From the NCBI RefSeq assembly GCF_017347085.1, contig NZ_JADPSA010000029.1, positions 62,001 through 126,000 of the forward strand: 64,000 bases of DNA. Reading direction: 5' to 3'. The DNA comes from Nesterenkonia sp. E16_10. Lineage in GTDB: Bacteria; Actinomycetota; Actinomycetes; Actinomycetales; Micrococcaceae. A program made the position numbers and the translations under genes. This document shows, piece by piece, positions 1 to 8,742 of the stretch. Under the pieces are notes generated by a model. That model worked only from the letters and a program-made list of their open reading frames with translations. It was not told where the DNA came from and searched no databases. The number at the start of each line of letters is the position of its first letter. Position 1 is the stretch's first letter.

Positions 1-261
1 ATCGAAGGCGGACCGCCCGGCCTTGGTGAGCGAGAGCCAGGTGATCTGCCGGGAGTCTTTGCGTCCCGCTGAGGACGCCTTCCTGGTAGAGACGTGACCC
101 GCGGAGGCGAGCGTCTTCAGATGTTTGGAGAGTGTGGCGTCGGAGACCTCCAAGGTGTCGCGCAGCACCGCGAAGTCGAGCTCGTCCACCCGGCGCAGCA
201 TCCCACAGATCCGCAGCCGGACCGGGGCGTGGATCGTCTCGTCGAACCTGGCCTCAGCCAT
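1..261 (-). CDS. ArsR/MarR-like winged-helix transcriptional regulator (C-terminus cut by window edge)
   Basis: An 87-codon open frame starts at ATG 261 and runs off the window at position 1. It encodes a small winged-helix DNA-binding domain: the segment ICGMLRRVDELDFAVLRDTL followed by VSDATLSKHLKTLASAGHV is the typical helix-turn-helix plus wing of one-domain ArsR/MarR-like repressors (HTH_34 style). Its start overlaps the stop of the upstream membrane-protein gene by 8 bases, so the two are almost certainly co-transcribed and translationally coupled. In such pairs the regulator usually controls its own membrane partner. The ligand is unknown and the C-terminus cannot be seen. Confidence 0.8.
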   Translation of the reverse strand, partial: MAEARFDETIHAPVRLRICGMLRRVDELDFAVLRDTLEVSDATLSKHLKTLASAGHVSTRKASSAGRKDSRQITWLSLTKAGRSAFD

Positions 262-721
262 GCCGCAGCCGGTCCACGGCCGAGCGGTAGGCGATACCGG
301 CGAGCCATGTGGTCGTCACGAAGGCGGTCAGACTGGTCAGGGCCACCACCCAGATCATGCCGGAGGCTACGAGGCCGAGCGAGACGCTGAAGAGCACGAG
401 GCACACTGCGATGATCCCGGCCACCGCGAATCCGGCCCGGGAGCCCATGGTGCGCAGCCGCAGCCCGGTCTCGCGCTGGATCAGGTGGAGGGTCACCAGG
501 ATTCCGACCAGGGCCAGCCAGCCAGAGGTGGGAGGTTCGTAGTTCTCGCCGGGGGTGGTGCCTGCCGCAGTGGCGACCCACCAGGCGGCGAGGCCGCCGA
601 AGGCCGCCAACAGGGCCCGAGGGACCTGGATCGCCGATGCCAGACGTTCGCGATCATCGGTCAGGGCGTTCAAGGTCTGGGCGGCATCCTGAGGAGAGGT
701 GCCTGCAGAGTGTTTTTCCAT
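254..721 (-). CDS. Small integral membrane protein, partner of the adjacent regulator
   Basis: The 155-residue product (MEKHSAGTSPQDAAQ...) has about four hydrophobic segments: near residues 35-55, 66-84, 96-115 and 120-142. No catalytic motif is recognisable. I chose ATG 721 over the upstream TTG 757 because a promoter-like pair (TTGCCG 757-752, 17 bp, TAGACT 734-729 on the minus strand) would place the transcript start at or beside this ATG, so the message would be leaderless. The 3' end overlaps the downstream regulator gene, forming a two-gene operon. Function unknown; membrane partners of one-domain repressors are common in actinobacteria. Confidence 0.7.
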   Translation of the reverse strand: MEKHSAGTSPQDAAQTLNALTDDRERLASAIQVPRALLAAFGGLAAWWVATAAGTTPGENYEPPTSGWLALVGILVTLHLIQRETGLRLRTMGSRAGFAVAGIIAVCLVLFSVSLGLVASGMIWVVALTSLTAFVTTTWLAGIAYRSAVDRLRHG

Positions 722-723
722 AA

Positions 724-757
724 CGGAAAGTCTATGTGTTGCTTTCCGCAACGGCAA
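724..757 (-). promoter_or_regulatory. Leaderless promoter overlapped by an inverted repeat
   Basis: On the minus strand, -35 TTGCCG (757-752) and -10 TAGACT (734-729) are separated by 17 bp, and ATG 721 follows 7 bp after the -10. A perfect 7-bp inverted repeat, CGGAAAG (724-730) and CTTTCCG (742-748), covers the -10 and most of the spacer. This is where a repressor such as the regulator encoded downstream would be expected to bind. Confidence 0.5.
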
Positions 758-763
758 GCGACC

Positions 764-1387
764 TCAGTGCCTTGAGATGTTGGCCGGTTTCTCCGCAATG
801 ATCGAGGCGTGGGCTCGACGCCCAGGGTCCTCTCGGCCCTCGGTATCGAGAACCGTGAATCCAGACCCCTCCAGCCGCTGACGCATCGCCGCGGCTCTCC
901 ACGAGTACGCTGTGCTGACCTCGTGGGCGAACGGCGTTGCGTCTGGACCGTCGAAGAAGCCGATCAGCAGCCTCCCGCCCGGGCTCAGGGCTCGGTGGAG
1001 CTCCTGGAGAATCACGGGCAGGGCCGGGAGGGGAGTATGGATCAGTGAGTACCACGCCAGGATCCCGGCCAGCGAGCGGTCGGGAACCTCCAGGTCAGTC
1101 ATTGACCCCACTCGGAACGGCACGCTGGAGAACCGGGCTCGCGCGTGACCGATGAACTCGGGCACTAGATCCAGGCCAGAGATGTCGAGGCCGCGCGAGT
1201 TCAGGTGGGCAGTCCAGTGGCCCGGACCGCATCCCGCGTCGAGGACCGGACCGGTGGGAAGCTCACCGGCCCACGCGGTGATCCTCTCGCGATCACGGGG
1301 GTCCATCTGTGCGAGGGTGCCCAGCGCCGAAGAGTACTCGGCGGCCCGTCGGCCATAGGCCACGCGCAGGTCTTCGTCACCGGTCAT
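764..1387 (-). CDS. Class I SAM-dependent methyltransferase
   Basis: A 207-residue protein with a Rossmann-type methyltransferase fold. Motif I is VLDAGCGPGHWT (about residues 48-59), followed by the acidic end of strand 2 (ISGLDLVPEFI), a motif around SLAGILAWYSLIH, and LSPGGRLLIGFF as the post-motif strand. These are the hallmarks of the UbiE/methyltransferase-11 group. The substrate cannot be inferred. ATG 1387 is preferred over GTG 1390. It is transcribed in the same direction as the following membrane/regulator pair but ends 43 bp before it, and that pair has its own promoter. Confidence 0.85.
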   Translation of the reverse strand: MTGDEDLRVAYGRRAAEYSSALGTLAQMDPRDRERITAWAGELPTGPVLDAGCGPGHWTAHLNSRGLDISGLDLVPEFIGHARARFSSVPFRVGSMTDLEVPDRSLAGILAWYSLIHTPLPALPVILQELHRALSPGGRLLIGFFDGPDATPFAHEVSTAYSWRAAAMRQRLEGSGFTVLDTEGREDPGRRAHASIIAEKPANISRH

Positions 1388-1412
1388 CACGAGCGATCTT
1401 GAGCGCGACGAA

Positions 1413-1946
1413 TCAGGGCTGCGCGATCTGGGGTGCGTCCCATTCCGGGCGATGCTTCTCCGGCTTGGATCCGCGGGCCATCAGGATCAGGAAGGCGATG
1501 TCGCCGAGGACGGGGATGAAGGAGATGAAGAACATCGGGCCCGGGAGCCCGGTGTCGTGGAAGCGACGCCAGGTCACGGCCAGCAGCGGGGAGATGGTCG
1601 CGGCCCAGATCAGCAGCAGCAGGAGCCCGGCGATGGCGACGATCGCGCCGGCAGTGCCTTCGAACCAGATCTGGTAGGAGAACTCCGGCTGGCCTGCTGG
1701 GTTATAGGCCTCGGTGACGATGTCCTCCGAGAAGGAGGTGGAGACGACGATCGCGGTGGCGATGATGATGGCCCAATGGATGAGGAAGAGCATCAGCCAG
1801 GGCCACCAGAACTCTCCGCGCGTGGAGTAGCCCTTGAACTGGGCATAGTTCTTGAAGAACGCCGCGATGCATGCCTTGGGGCCATGTGGAGACGGGCGCC
1901 CTGCGACAGGTGCATTCGGTGAGGGGTCATACGCGTAGTCAGTCAT
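1413..1946 (-). CDS. DUF805 family membrane protein
   Basis: A 177-residue protein. After a hydrophilic N-terminus it has the DUF805 core: FKNYAQFKGYSTRGEFWWPW, several transmembrane helices, and the family hallmark TWRRFHDTGLPGPMFF near the C-terminus. Start chosen at ATG 1946 because CAGGAG lies 5-10 bases upstream; a longer frame from 2006 lacks such support. DUF805 proteins are inner-membrane proteins of unknown role. A paralogue lies at 9852-10361 with the same motif order, so this genome keeps at least two. Confidence 0.85.
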   Translation of the reverse strand: MTDYAYDPSPNAPVAGRPSPHGPKACIAAFFKNYAQFKGYSTRGEFWWPWLMLFLIHWAIIIATAIVVSTSFSEDIVTEAYNPAGQPEFSYQIWFEGTAGAIVAIAGLLLLLIWAATISPLLAVTWRRFHDTGLPGPMFFISFIPVLGDIAFLILMARGSKPEKHRPEWDAPQIAQP

Positions 1947-2341
1947 GGAGTCTCCTGAGGGGCCGGTCCGCGGGACGTGGAGTGGCAGTGTCGAACAATT
2001 CCCCACACACGTGCAGGGGGAACCCCTGACCGAGCATCACCATCGATGCCGATCAGCGCCCTCGAGGACGGTCTGACCTGCAGGTATCGAAGTGTTCTGA
2101 GCGCCACGATCACTGAAACTAGCCTGAACAAAACATGCGCGTCAACAGGATCGGTGTGCCAGGCCTGGGTCTCAGCTGCGGCGGAACGGCCACGACGGGC
2201 CTGTATCGCCGCCGTGACGCGGATCGATGCAGTTGCCCTGCGCAATTAAAATTTCTTGCCCGAAACGGGGTGTGAGCCCTTTGGCCGGGGTGCCAGCAGC
2301 CAAGAGCCATGAGTCGTGGCTGGAGACGAACTCCCCGACGC
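1947..2341. other. Intergenic, no gene seen
   Basis: About 395 bp between the DUF805 gene and the 3' end of the cardiolipin-synthase-like gene. Frames here have poor codon bias and no Shine-Dalgarno-supported start. It includes an unusually AT-rich patch around 2245-2258. I see no convincing RNA structure or repeat. Confidence 0.5.
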
Positions 2342-3608
2342 TCAGAGCACCGGGCGCAGCGGGATCAGCGCCCACTCCGTGGCGCGCGCCATCGGGTGAC
2401 GTTCACGCCAGGTATCGGCACGCACGACCTCACAGTGCTCACGGTCGCTCTCGAACACCTTCTGCATCTCCGAGGCGAACCCTGGATCGATGACCTCGAC
2501 ATTGGACTCGTAGTTGAATGACAGCGACAGCCTGTCGATGTTGGCGGTGCCGATCGTCGACCACTCGCCGTCGATCGTCGCGGTCTTGGAGTGCATCATG
2601 CTGCTCGCGTAGAGCAGTATGGAGATGCCCGAGTCGAGCATCTCCCCGAAGAAGCCACGGGACACCCAGTCGGCGAGGACGTGGTTGGAGTCCTTGGGCA
2701 CCATGACCTGGACGTCCACGCCGCGCTCCGCGGCCAGCTTCAAGGCCCGCAGGATCTGCTGGTCGGGGATGAAGTAGGGGGTCGAGATCCAGATCCGCTC
2801 ATTGGCCCGCTCGATGGCCTTCAGGTACATGTTCCGGATCGGGTAGACCAGGTCCACCGGCAGGTTGGCGACCACGCGGACCGAGGGATCCCAGCTGTCC
2901 GGGGCGATCCATGGGATCTGATCCTCTGCGGGTCGATCCTCGTTCCACAGCCGAGCGATCGTCTGGCGGAGCCCCCCAGACGGCGGGGCCCACCTCGCGC
3001 AGGTGGGTGTCGCGCCACTTCTTCGCGTAGAGCGAGCCGATGTTGTATCCACCGACGAAGCCGACCTCGTCGTCGATGACCAGGATCTTGGAGTGGTTGA
3101 AGCCGGTGGACCGGATGGGCGCCTTCCAGAAGCTTCTTCCTGCCGCGGGCATGCGGAAGACACGGATGTCAGCATCGAGCTGCGCGTAGAAGGAGTGCGA
3201 CACCACCAGATTGGCGAATCCGTCATAGATGATGAAGACCTTCACTCCGCGACGAGCCGCCGCGTTGAAGGCATCGATGAACTGCTGACCGACCGCATCG
3301 CTCTTCCAGATGTAGGTCTTCATCAGAATCACGTCTTCGGCTGATTCGATGGCTTCGAGCATGTCCCTATAGAGCGATTCACCGTCGGTGTAGATGCGCA
3401 TCGGGGACTCTTCGACCTCGGTGTTGAACGTTCCTGGGCGCGGCGCGTTCCGGTCCTTGCGCTGGCCATGCTTGAACAGGTCCAGGGCCACCACCGAGAG
3501 GGCTGCCAGCGTCGGAACCGCCAGGGCGGAGGCCGCGACCGCAATTGGCAGCGTCTTGCGCGGCGATCGGGCGCCGACCAGGTGGCGCTTGTGCATCAGG
3601 AAGCTCAT
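2342..3608 (-). pseudogene. Phospholipase D/cardiolipin-synthase-like protein, frameshifted
   Basis: Two overlapping frames together make one PLD-superfamily protein of about 420 residues. The N-terminal frame (from ATG 3608) has a membrane anchor near residues 20-45 and the first HKD motif (HSKILVIDD). The C-terminal frame has YFIPDQQILRALKLAAERG and the second HKD motif (HSKTATIDG). The natural join is AVWG|LRQTIARLW, at a run of six G on the coding strand (C6 on plus, 2972-2977). Removing one G restores a single frame. Intact enzymes join two phosphatidylglycerols into cardiolipin at the membrane, or hydrolyse phospholipids. The break lies between the two catalytic halves, so as written the enzyme is inactive. 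A sequencing error, slippage or true decay are all possible. Confidence 0.85.
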
Positions 3609-3802
3609 GATGCCACTCTAATTGGCCGCAGGTCCCCATGCGGGGCGCCTGCGCCACGCCTGATGACCCATCAGCCGAGATCTCTTGACCTGGTGCCCGC
3701 CAGGGTCTCTCATGGAGTCATCGACTGGGTCCGTGTCACCTTCTCCACAGCAGGGTTCCGGCCAGTGGGACCCAGACGGCCGCACCCGGAAGAGAGCCTG
3801 TC

Positions 3803-4216
3803 ATGGTGCGCATGCTGCTGCAGGCCGCGATCAATGTGGTGATGGCCGCCGTCGCCTTTCTGGTGGCCGGAACCTTGATCGACGGCGTCACCCTCGAACC
3901 GGTGGGATTCGTCACCGCCGTCGTGGTCTTCGTCCTGGCGCAGGCCGTCCTGGGGCCCTTCGTGTTCAACATGGCCCGTCAGTACGCCTCCGCCATCCTC
4001 GGCGCGGTCGGCCTGGTCTCCACCCTGCTGGCCGTATGGGTGGCGACCCTGGTGACCGACGGTCTCACGCTTTCCACGCCGATGGCCTGGATCTTGACCC
4101 CCCTGGTGGTCTGGATCGTCACGGCCCTGGGGACCTGGATCCTCGGGTACCTGGTGCTCAAGCGCTGGTGGGACAAGCGCGCCGAGGAGAAGAACATCCG
4201 GCAGGCTCTGCGCTGA
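3803..4216 (+). CDS. Four-helix membrane protein, phage-holin-superfamily-IV-like
   Basis: A 137-residue, almost entirely hydrophobic protein with about four transmembrane helices (roughly residues 4-24, 32-55, 62-85, 92-115) and a positively charged C-terminal tail (KRWWDKRAEEKN). This matches the small chromosomal membrane proteins often labelled phage holin family 4; nothing nearby is phage-like, so lysis is not implied. ATG 3803 follows AAGAGAG at suitable spacing. The next gene, a CLC-type channel, starts 59 bp downstream in the same direction and is probably co-transcribed. Confidence 0.75.
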   Translation: MVRMLLQAAINVVMAAVAFLVAGTLIDGVTLEPVGFVTAVVVFVLAQAVLGPFVFNMARQYASAILGAVGLVSTLLAVWVATLVTDGLTLSTPMAWILTPLVVWIVTALGTWILGYLVLKRWWDKRAEEKNIRQALR

Positions 4217-4275
4217 TCCCGATGCTGGCGTTGACCAGCCACGCCGGTGATCCTGGATAGAAGGACGTCACCGAG

Positions 4276-5562
4276 ATGCCTGGAATGACCGGACAAGAAG
4301 CACCGACCGTCGCCGGGCTGCTGCGATTATCGGTCCCGGCCATTCTGGTCGGTGCGGTCTCGGCCCTGAGTCTGTTCCTGGTGGAGGAGACCGCGCATCT
4401 GTTGGAGCACGCCCTCTGGGTGGACCTCCCCGGACTCTTGGACCTCGATCCAGACTCGGGCTGGTGGATCTTCGCGGTCTTGAGCGCCACCGGACTTGCG
4501 GTCGGAGCCGTCTGCACCTTCGTCCCGGGTCGTGGGGGACGTGACTCCGCGACCGTGGAGCTCCTGGCCCCGCCGCTGCCGCTGTCCGCCGTGCCGGGTC
4601 TTCTCCTGGCGAGTCTGCTGGTGCTGGCCGGTGGCGTCAGTCTCGGTCCGGAGTCACCCATCATCGCGATCAACACCGCAATCCTGGTGGCATTGACCCT
4701 CCGGCTCTGGCCGGGCATCGAGGTGAAGCTCGTGGTGCTGATGACGGGTGCCGGCACCATCGGCGCACTGTTCGGCACGCCCGTGGCCGCCGCGCTGGTG
4801 CTGACCGGTGTGGTGGCCGCGGCCGCCGGCGGGGGCGCGCTCTGGGACCGGCTCTTCCTGCCGCTGCTCGCCGCGGCGACCGGCTCGTTGACGATGCGGA
4901 TGCTCGACGGCCCGCAGTTCGGACCTACCGAGATACCACCGCTCGGGGTGCCACAGCTCTCGGACCTGCTGCTCGGCGCCGTCGTCGCCTGTGCCGCCGC
5001 ACTGGTCATTCTCGCCGGAGCCGCCGTGTTCACCCCGCTGCATGCGAGCTTCCGCAGACTGCGCAGCCCGTTGCTCTACACCACCCTGGGCGGAGTCCTG
5101 CTCGGTGGTCTCGGCGCGCTCGGCGGCCCGGTGACCCTGTTCAAAGGCGGCCAACAGATGGCCGATCTCATCCGGGACGCGGGGGACCTCAGCACCACAG
5201 AGCTGCTGCTCATCGTGGCGGTCAAACTCTGCGCGCTGCTCGTCGCGGCCACGGCCGGCTTCCGCGGCGGCCGGATCTTCCCGGCGGTCTTCCTCGGGGC
5301 AGCGGTGGGACTTGTGGCGCAGTCGCTGCTCCCGGAGCTTCCGCTGAGCCTCGCGCTCGCCTGCGGGGTGCTCGGCGCCGTGCTCGCCGAGAGCCACGAC
5401 GGGTGGATCGCACTGTTCATCGCCGTCGTCGTGGTCGGGGACATCTCAGTCCTGGCCGTGCTCAGTGTGGTGGTCCTGCCCGTGTGGCTCCTGGTCATGG
5501 GTGCCCCGAAGATGCTGGTTCCCGTGGTGTCGAAGCAGGGGGCATCAGGGTCAAGTGTCTGA
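4276..5562 (+). CDS. CLC-family voltage-gated chloride channel/transporter-like protein
   Basis: A 428-residue polytopic membrane protein with 10 or more hydrophobic segments. The CLC signatures are recognisable: GGVSLGPESPII corresponds to the G(K/R)EGP segment holding the gating glutamate, and GFRGGRIFPAVFLGA corresponds to GxFxP. The family moves chloride, or exchanges chloride for protons, across the cytoplasmic membrane. This protein belongs to a divergent actinobacterial branch usually annotated as ion channel protein, since the first canonical motif is degenerate. ATG 4276 follows GAAGGACG. It follows a small holin-like membrane gene. Confidence 0.8.
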   Translation: MPGMTGQEAPTVAGLLRLSVPAILVGAVSALSLFLVEETAHLLEHALWVDLPGLLDLDPDSGWWIFAVLSATGLAVGAVCTFVPGRGGRDSATVELLAPPLPLSAVPGLLLASLLVLAGGVSLGPESPIIAINTAILVALTLRLWPGIEVKLVVLMTGAGTIGALFGTPVAAALVLTGVVAAAAGGGALWDRLFLPLLAAATGSLTMRMLDGPQFGPTEIPPLGVPQLSDLLLGAVVACAAALVILAGAAVFTPLHASFRRLRSPLLYTTLGGVLLGGLGALGGPVTLFKGGQQMADLIRDAGDLSTTELLLIVAVKLCALLVAATAGFRGGRIFPAVFLGAAVGLVAQSLLPELPLSLALACGVLGAVLAESHDGWIALFIAVVVVGDISVLAVLSVVVLPVWLLVMGAPKMLVPVVSKQGASGSSV

Positions 5563-5637
5563 ACGGTGATCGGGTGAATCAGCATATGCCGTGTGGCACA
5601 ATCACCGTCGTCCCAGGTGCACGCGGAAGGAACTGGC

Positions 5638-5853
5638 ATGACGACTCGACCATCAGCTCTCGAGTACGTGCGGGATGCGCTCATCGCGCTCGCGGTCCTT
5701 GCCGGGGGCATCGCGATCTTCGGCAGCGACATCACGATCTCTCGCAACCCCGTGGCTGGGGTGCTGCTGATGTTGGCGGGCGTGCTGCTGATCGCCGCCG
5801 TGATCTTCAGAGTCCGGCGAACTCGTCAGTCCCTCGCCAGCTCAAAGCGTTGA
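5638..5853 (+). CDS. Small two-helix membrane protein
   Basis: A 71-residue protein starting at ATG 5638 with a strong GGAAGGAA Shine-Dalgarno sequence 6-12 bases upstream. It has two hydrophobic helices (about residues 15-32 and 42-58) and ends in a basic tail (RVRRTRQSLASSKR). No family recognised. Its 3' end overlaps the tail of the convergent gene at 5826-6275 by 28 bp. Confidence 0.65.
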   Translation: MTTRPSALEYVRDALIALAVLAGGIAIFGSDITISRNPVAGVLLMLAGVLLIAAVIFRVRRTRQSLASSKR

Positions 5854-6275
5854 ATCAGGTCTCCCGGACTCTGAAGGACAGCAGCCTGCGCCCGAGTGGA
5901 AACCAGCCAGGATGCGAACGTGTTGGCCCTCTGGATCTCGCGGCGCGTAAGCCGAGCTCTGTTCGTCACAGCGATGTCGCAGAGCTGAGTGCCGTCGGCG
6001 CCCCGTACTGTGGCCTGCACCCTGGTCGAGACCGGGCCCAGGTCGAGTCCTGCGGCAGCCAGCACCGCCCAGGACATCTCAAAGATCCAGGACGCGGGCC
6101 GTGGAGCGCTCTTGGCAGTGAATTCCAGTGAAGCCACGCGTGCCCACGGCAGCGAGACATTTAGATCATGGAGAACCAGCTCGTCCGGGTCGAGGGTCAT
6201 ATGGAATGAATCCGCCGAACCTGCAATGAGCCGGTCGCCCTTGATGGCGAACAATCCGTAAGTCTTTGCTGTCAA
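5826..6275 (-). CDS. Hypothetical protein, possibly PH-like
   Basis: A 149-residue reading frame converging on the small membrane-protein gene. It contains one hydrophobic stretch (WIFEMSWAVLAAAGLDLG) embedded in alternating beta-strand-like sequence (LIAGSADSFHMTLDPDELV, VQATVRGADGTQLCDIAV). That resembles small actinobacterial PH-like proteins but is not diagnostic. The open frame extends to GTG 6434. I prefer TTG 6275 because AGAAGGA sits five bases upstream and the longer frame would cover the ribosome-binding region of the divergent permease gene. Confidence 0.55.
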   Translation of the reverse strand: MTAKTYGLFAIKGDRLIAGSADSFHMTLDPDELVLHDLNVSLPWARVASLEFTAKSAPRPASWIFEMSWAVLAAAGLDLGPVSTRVQATVRGADGTQLCDIAVTNRARLTRREIQRANTFASWLVSTRAQAAVLQSPGDLIQRFELARD

Positions 6276-6426
6276 TGGATCCTTCTCGGAGGTGTAGATG
6301 TGACTTTCTGCCTCACACCATATCGAGCACCGGGTGTCCGCGTCCTGAGCCTCTCGGCGTGACTCCGGTCTCGTCTGCTGAAGTCCGTTGGTCGGAACAA
6401 CGCACGGGGCAATAAGGTGGTGCTCC

Positions 6427-7917
6427 GTGAGCACTCAGACCCCCGCCTCCCAGACTTCTGCGCCCCGGCAGCCCGGGAGCCTCGATCGGTATTTCCACAT
6501 CACCGCCCGCGGCTCGAGCATCGGCCGGGAGGTGCGCGGCGGGCTGGCCACCTTCTTCGCGATGTCCTACATCATCGTGTTGAATCCGCTGATCATCGGC
6601 GCCTCAGCCGACTCCACCGGCAACTTCCTGGGCGGAGGCTCGGAGCCGAACCTGCCCGCCGTCGCGGCGGCGACCTCGCTGATCTCAGGGCTGATGACCA
6701 TCCTGATGGGCGTGATCGGCAAGTTCCCGATGGCAGTCTCCTCCTCGCTGGGGCTCTCGGCCTTCATCACCTACGGCATCGTCGTGCTGCCCGGTATGAC
6801 CTGGGCCGATGCCATGGGGCTGGTGGTCATCGAGGGCGTGATCCTGCTGCTCCTGGTGCTCACCGGGTTCCGCTCCGCGATCTTCAACGCCGTCCCTGGT
6901 GCGCTGAAGATCGCGATCAGCGTCGGCATCGGGCTGTTCATCGCCCTGATCGGCATGGTCAACGCCGGCTTCATCCAGAACAACGGCAGCACCGGACTGG
7001 AGCTCGGCGTCGGGGGCTCGCTCTACGGCTGGCCGATCTTCATCTTCCTCATCGCGATGTTCGCGCTGTTCGCCATGTGGGCGGCCAAGGTCCGCGGCGC
7101 CATCCTCTACTCGATCGTGGGGGCCACGGTGCTCGCGATCACCCTGGAATCGGTGTTCCGGATCGGTCCGCAGACCGCCGCAGACGGCACCGAGAACCCC
7201 TACGGCTGGGGCCTGACCGTGCCGACGCTGAACCAGGACTGGCTGACCATGCCGGATCTGAGCCTGATCGGTGACTTCAACCTGCTGGGCTCCTGGCAGA
7301 GCATCGGCGTGGTCGCGGCCACCCTCGCGATCTTCACCCTGCTGCTGGCCAACTTCTTCGACCTGCTGGGCACCATGGTGGGCGTCTCCAACGCCGGCGG
7401 GATCAAGGACGCCGACGGCGAGATCCCGCACTCGCGCCGGATCATGGTCGCCGACGCGGTGGGCACCATCGGCGGCGGCGTGGGCTCGACCTCGGTGAAC
7501 TCCGGATTCATCGAGTCCACCGTGGGCGTGGGCGACGGCGCCCGGACCGGTCTGGCCAACGTGGTCACCGGCGTGCTCTTCCTGGCCACCATCGTGCTGG
7601 CTCCGCTGGCCGCCGTGATCCCCACCGAGGCCGCCTCGGCCACGCTGGTGCTGGTCGGCTTCCTGATGATGCAGCAGATCGTGCGGATCGACTGGACCGA
7701 TGTGGAGATGGCGATCCCCGCCTTCATGACCATCGTGGTCATGCCGTTCTCCTACTCGATCACCAACGGCATCGGGGCGGGCTTCATCAGCTACGTGGCG
7801 ATCAGGGTGTTCCGCGGCAAATGGCGTGAGGTCCACCCGCTGATGTATGTCACCGCGGCGCTGTTCGTGCTCTACTTCGTCTCCGGGCCCATCCAGGAGG
7901 CCCTCGGCGTCGGCTGA
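6427..7917 (+). CDS. AzgA-type (NCS2) purine permease
   Basis: A 496-residue transporter with 12-14 transmembrane helices. N-terminal signatures are the REVRGGLATFFAMSYIIVLN segment and NPLIIGASADSTG. The central ALKIAISVGIGLFIALIG and later FDLLGTMVGVSNAG, plus the GSTSVNSGFIESTVGVGDGARTG region cut here into shorter parts (STSVNSGFIES, VGDGARTGLAN), are characteristic of adenine/guanine/hypoxanthine:proton symporters (PbuG/PbuO/AzgA). GTG 6427 is chosen because AAGGTGG lies 7 bases upstream. It imports purine bases for salvage; the exact base cannot be told. No purine riboswitch is visible in the leader. Confidence 0.9.
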   Translation: MSTQTPASQTSAPRQPGSLDRYFHITARGSSIGREVRGGLATFFAMSYIIVLNPLIIGASADSTGNFLGGGSEPNLPAVAAATSLISGLMTILMGVIGKFPMAVSSSLGLSAFITYGIVVLPGMTWADAMGLVVIEGVILLLLVLTGFRSAIFNAVPGALKIAISVGIGLFIALIGMVNAGFIQNNGSTGLELGVGGSLYGWPIFIFLIAMFALFAMWAAKVRGAILYSIVGATVLAITLESVFRIGPQTAADGTENPYGWGLTVPTLNQDWLTMPDLSLIGDFNLLGSWQSIGVVAATLAIFTLLLANFFDLLGTMVGVSNAGGIKDADGEIPHSRRIMVADAVGTIGGGVGSTSVNSGFIESTVGVGDGARTGLANVVTGVLFLATIVLAPLAAVIPTEAASATLVLVGFLMMQQIVRIDWTDVEMAIPAFMTIVVMPFSYSITNGIGAGFISYVAIRVFRGKWREVHPLMYVTAALFVLYFVSGPIQEALGVG

Positions 7918-7998
7918 TCCCGCTGCCTCACCTGAGCCGGCCCTCCCGAAGACCTGAGGGCGTCATCCGCCCCGGCTCCGAAGCCCCTGCCGAAGATG

Positions 7999-8011
7999 GG
8001 ACCTAAGGTCC
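7999..8011. promoter_or_regulatory. Palindrome upstream of the flavodoxin gene, DosR-box-like
   Basis: GGACCT-A-AGGTCC is a perfect 6-bp inverted repeat with a 1-base centre, 56 bp before the flavodoxin start. With its flanks it reads GGGACCTAAGGTCCTG, which resembles response-regulator boxes of the DosR/DevR type (GGGACT..AGTCCC). It is probably an operator or activator site; the regulator is not in the window. Confidence 0.35.
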
Positions 8012-8066
8012 TGGTGCATTCCTGAGCGGCGGAGAGAGGATGGTGCCGTGAAGGGAGAACGAGATC

Positions 8067-8579
8067 ATGGATGTTGTCATCGTCTACGAGTCAGCCTGGG
8101 GAAACACCAAGATCATCGCTGAGGCGGTGGCGGACGGACTGGCTGCCACCATCGATGTCGGGACGATCCTCGAGGTCGGCTCCGCCCCGCCTGCCGACAC
8201 GGTCACGGCGGACCTTCTCATCGTCGGGGCTCCCACCCATGCCTTCGGGCTGAGCCGTCCCCAGACTCGCGAAGAGGCCGCTCGGCGCGGCGGTCACCCC
8301 GGTGACACCGGGATTCGTGAGTGGATCGGCGCTGCCGGCGACATTCACCTCCCGGTCGCGGTGTTCGACACCCATGTCCGCCGTCCCAACCTCCCGGGTG
8401 CGGCCAGCAAGAAGGCGGCCAAGCTGCTGCGCAGCCACGGCGCCTCGCTGCTTGCGAAGCCGGAGAGCTTCTACGTCGGGGGATATGAGGGGCCCGTCCT
8501 GCCCGGGGAGATCGACCGTGCCACCAGATGGGGCGCCGAACTCGCCGGTCGACTCCCGGAAAGCATCCATGGGGTCTGA
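8067..8579 (+). CDS. Flavodoxin family protein
   Basis: A 170-residue FMN-binding flavodoxin-like protein. The N-terminus MDVVIVYESAWGNTKIIAEA is the classic FMN phosphate loop (strand, then T/S-x-G-N-T). LIVGAPTHAFGLSRPQTREE and AVFDTHVRRPNLPGAASKKA form the two later flavin-contact loops. Such proteins carry electrons or serve as NAD(P)H:quinone-type or stress flavoproteins in the cytoplasm. ATG 8067 follows AAGGGAG. It appears monocistronic, with a palindromic element about 56 bp upstream. Confidence 0.85.
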   Translation: MDVVIVYESAWGNTKIIAEAVADGLAATIDVGTILEVGSAPPADTVTADLLIVGAPTHAFGLSRPQTREEAARRGGHPGDTGIREWIGAAGDIHLPVAVFDTHVRRPNLPGAASKKAAKLLRSHGASLLAKPESFYVGGYEGPVLPGEIDRATRWGAELAGRLPESIHGV

Positions 8580-8742
8580 CCGGATACCCCGAGGGGTCGG
8601 GGTGCTGTGGTGGGAGCGGGCTGCGACGCAGCGATCGGCGTGCTCATGCTGCCCCGGGCCCCGCAGCCCAGGCTTCTGAGCCTCGGCCGCCTCCCTGGCT
8701 CGGATGTCACCAGGCTGGCCGCCCGGGGTGAGGCTGTCGCGC

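Noticed and set aside
3803-4216. Prophage because of holin-like proteins (also 35271-35753)
   Set aside because: No integrase, portal, capsid or lysin genes anywhere; these are chromosomal membrane-protein families with misleading names.
6275-6426. Purine riboswitch before the permease gene
   Set aside because: No conserved aptamer core could be seen and the leader is short and partly covered by the opposite gene.
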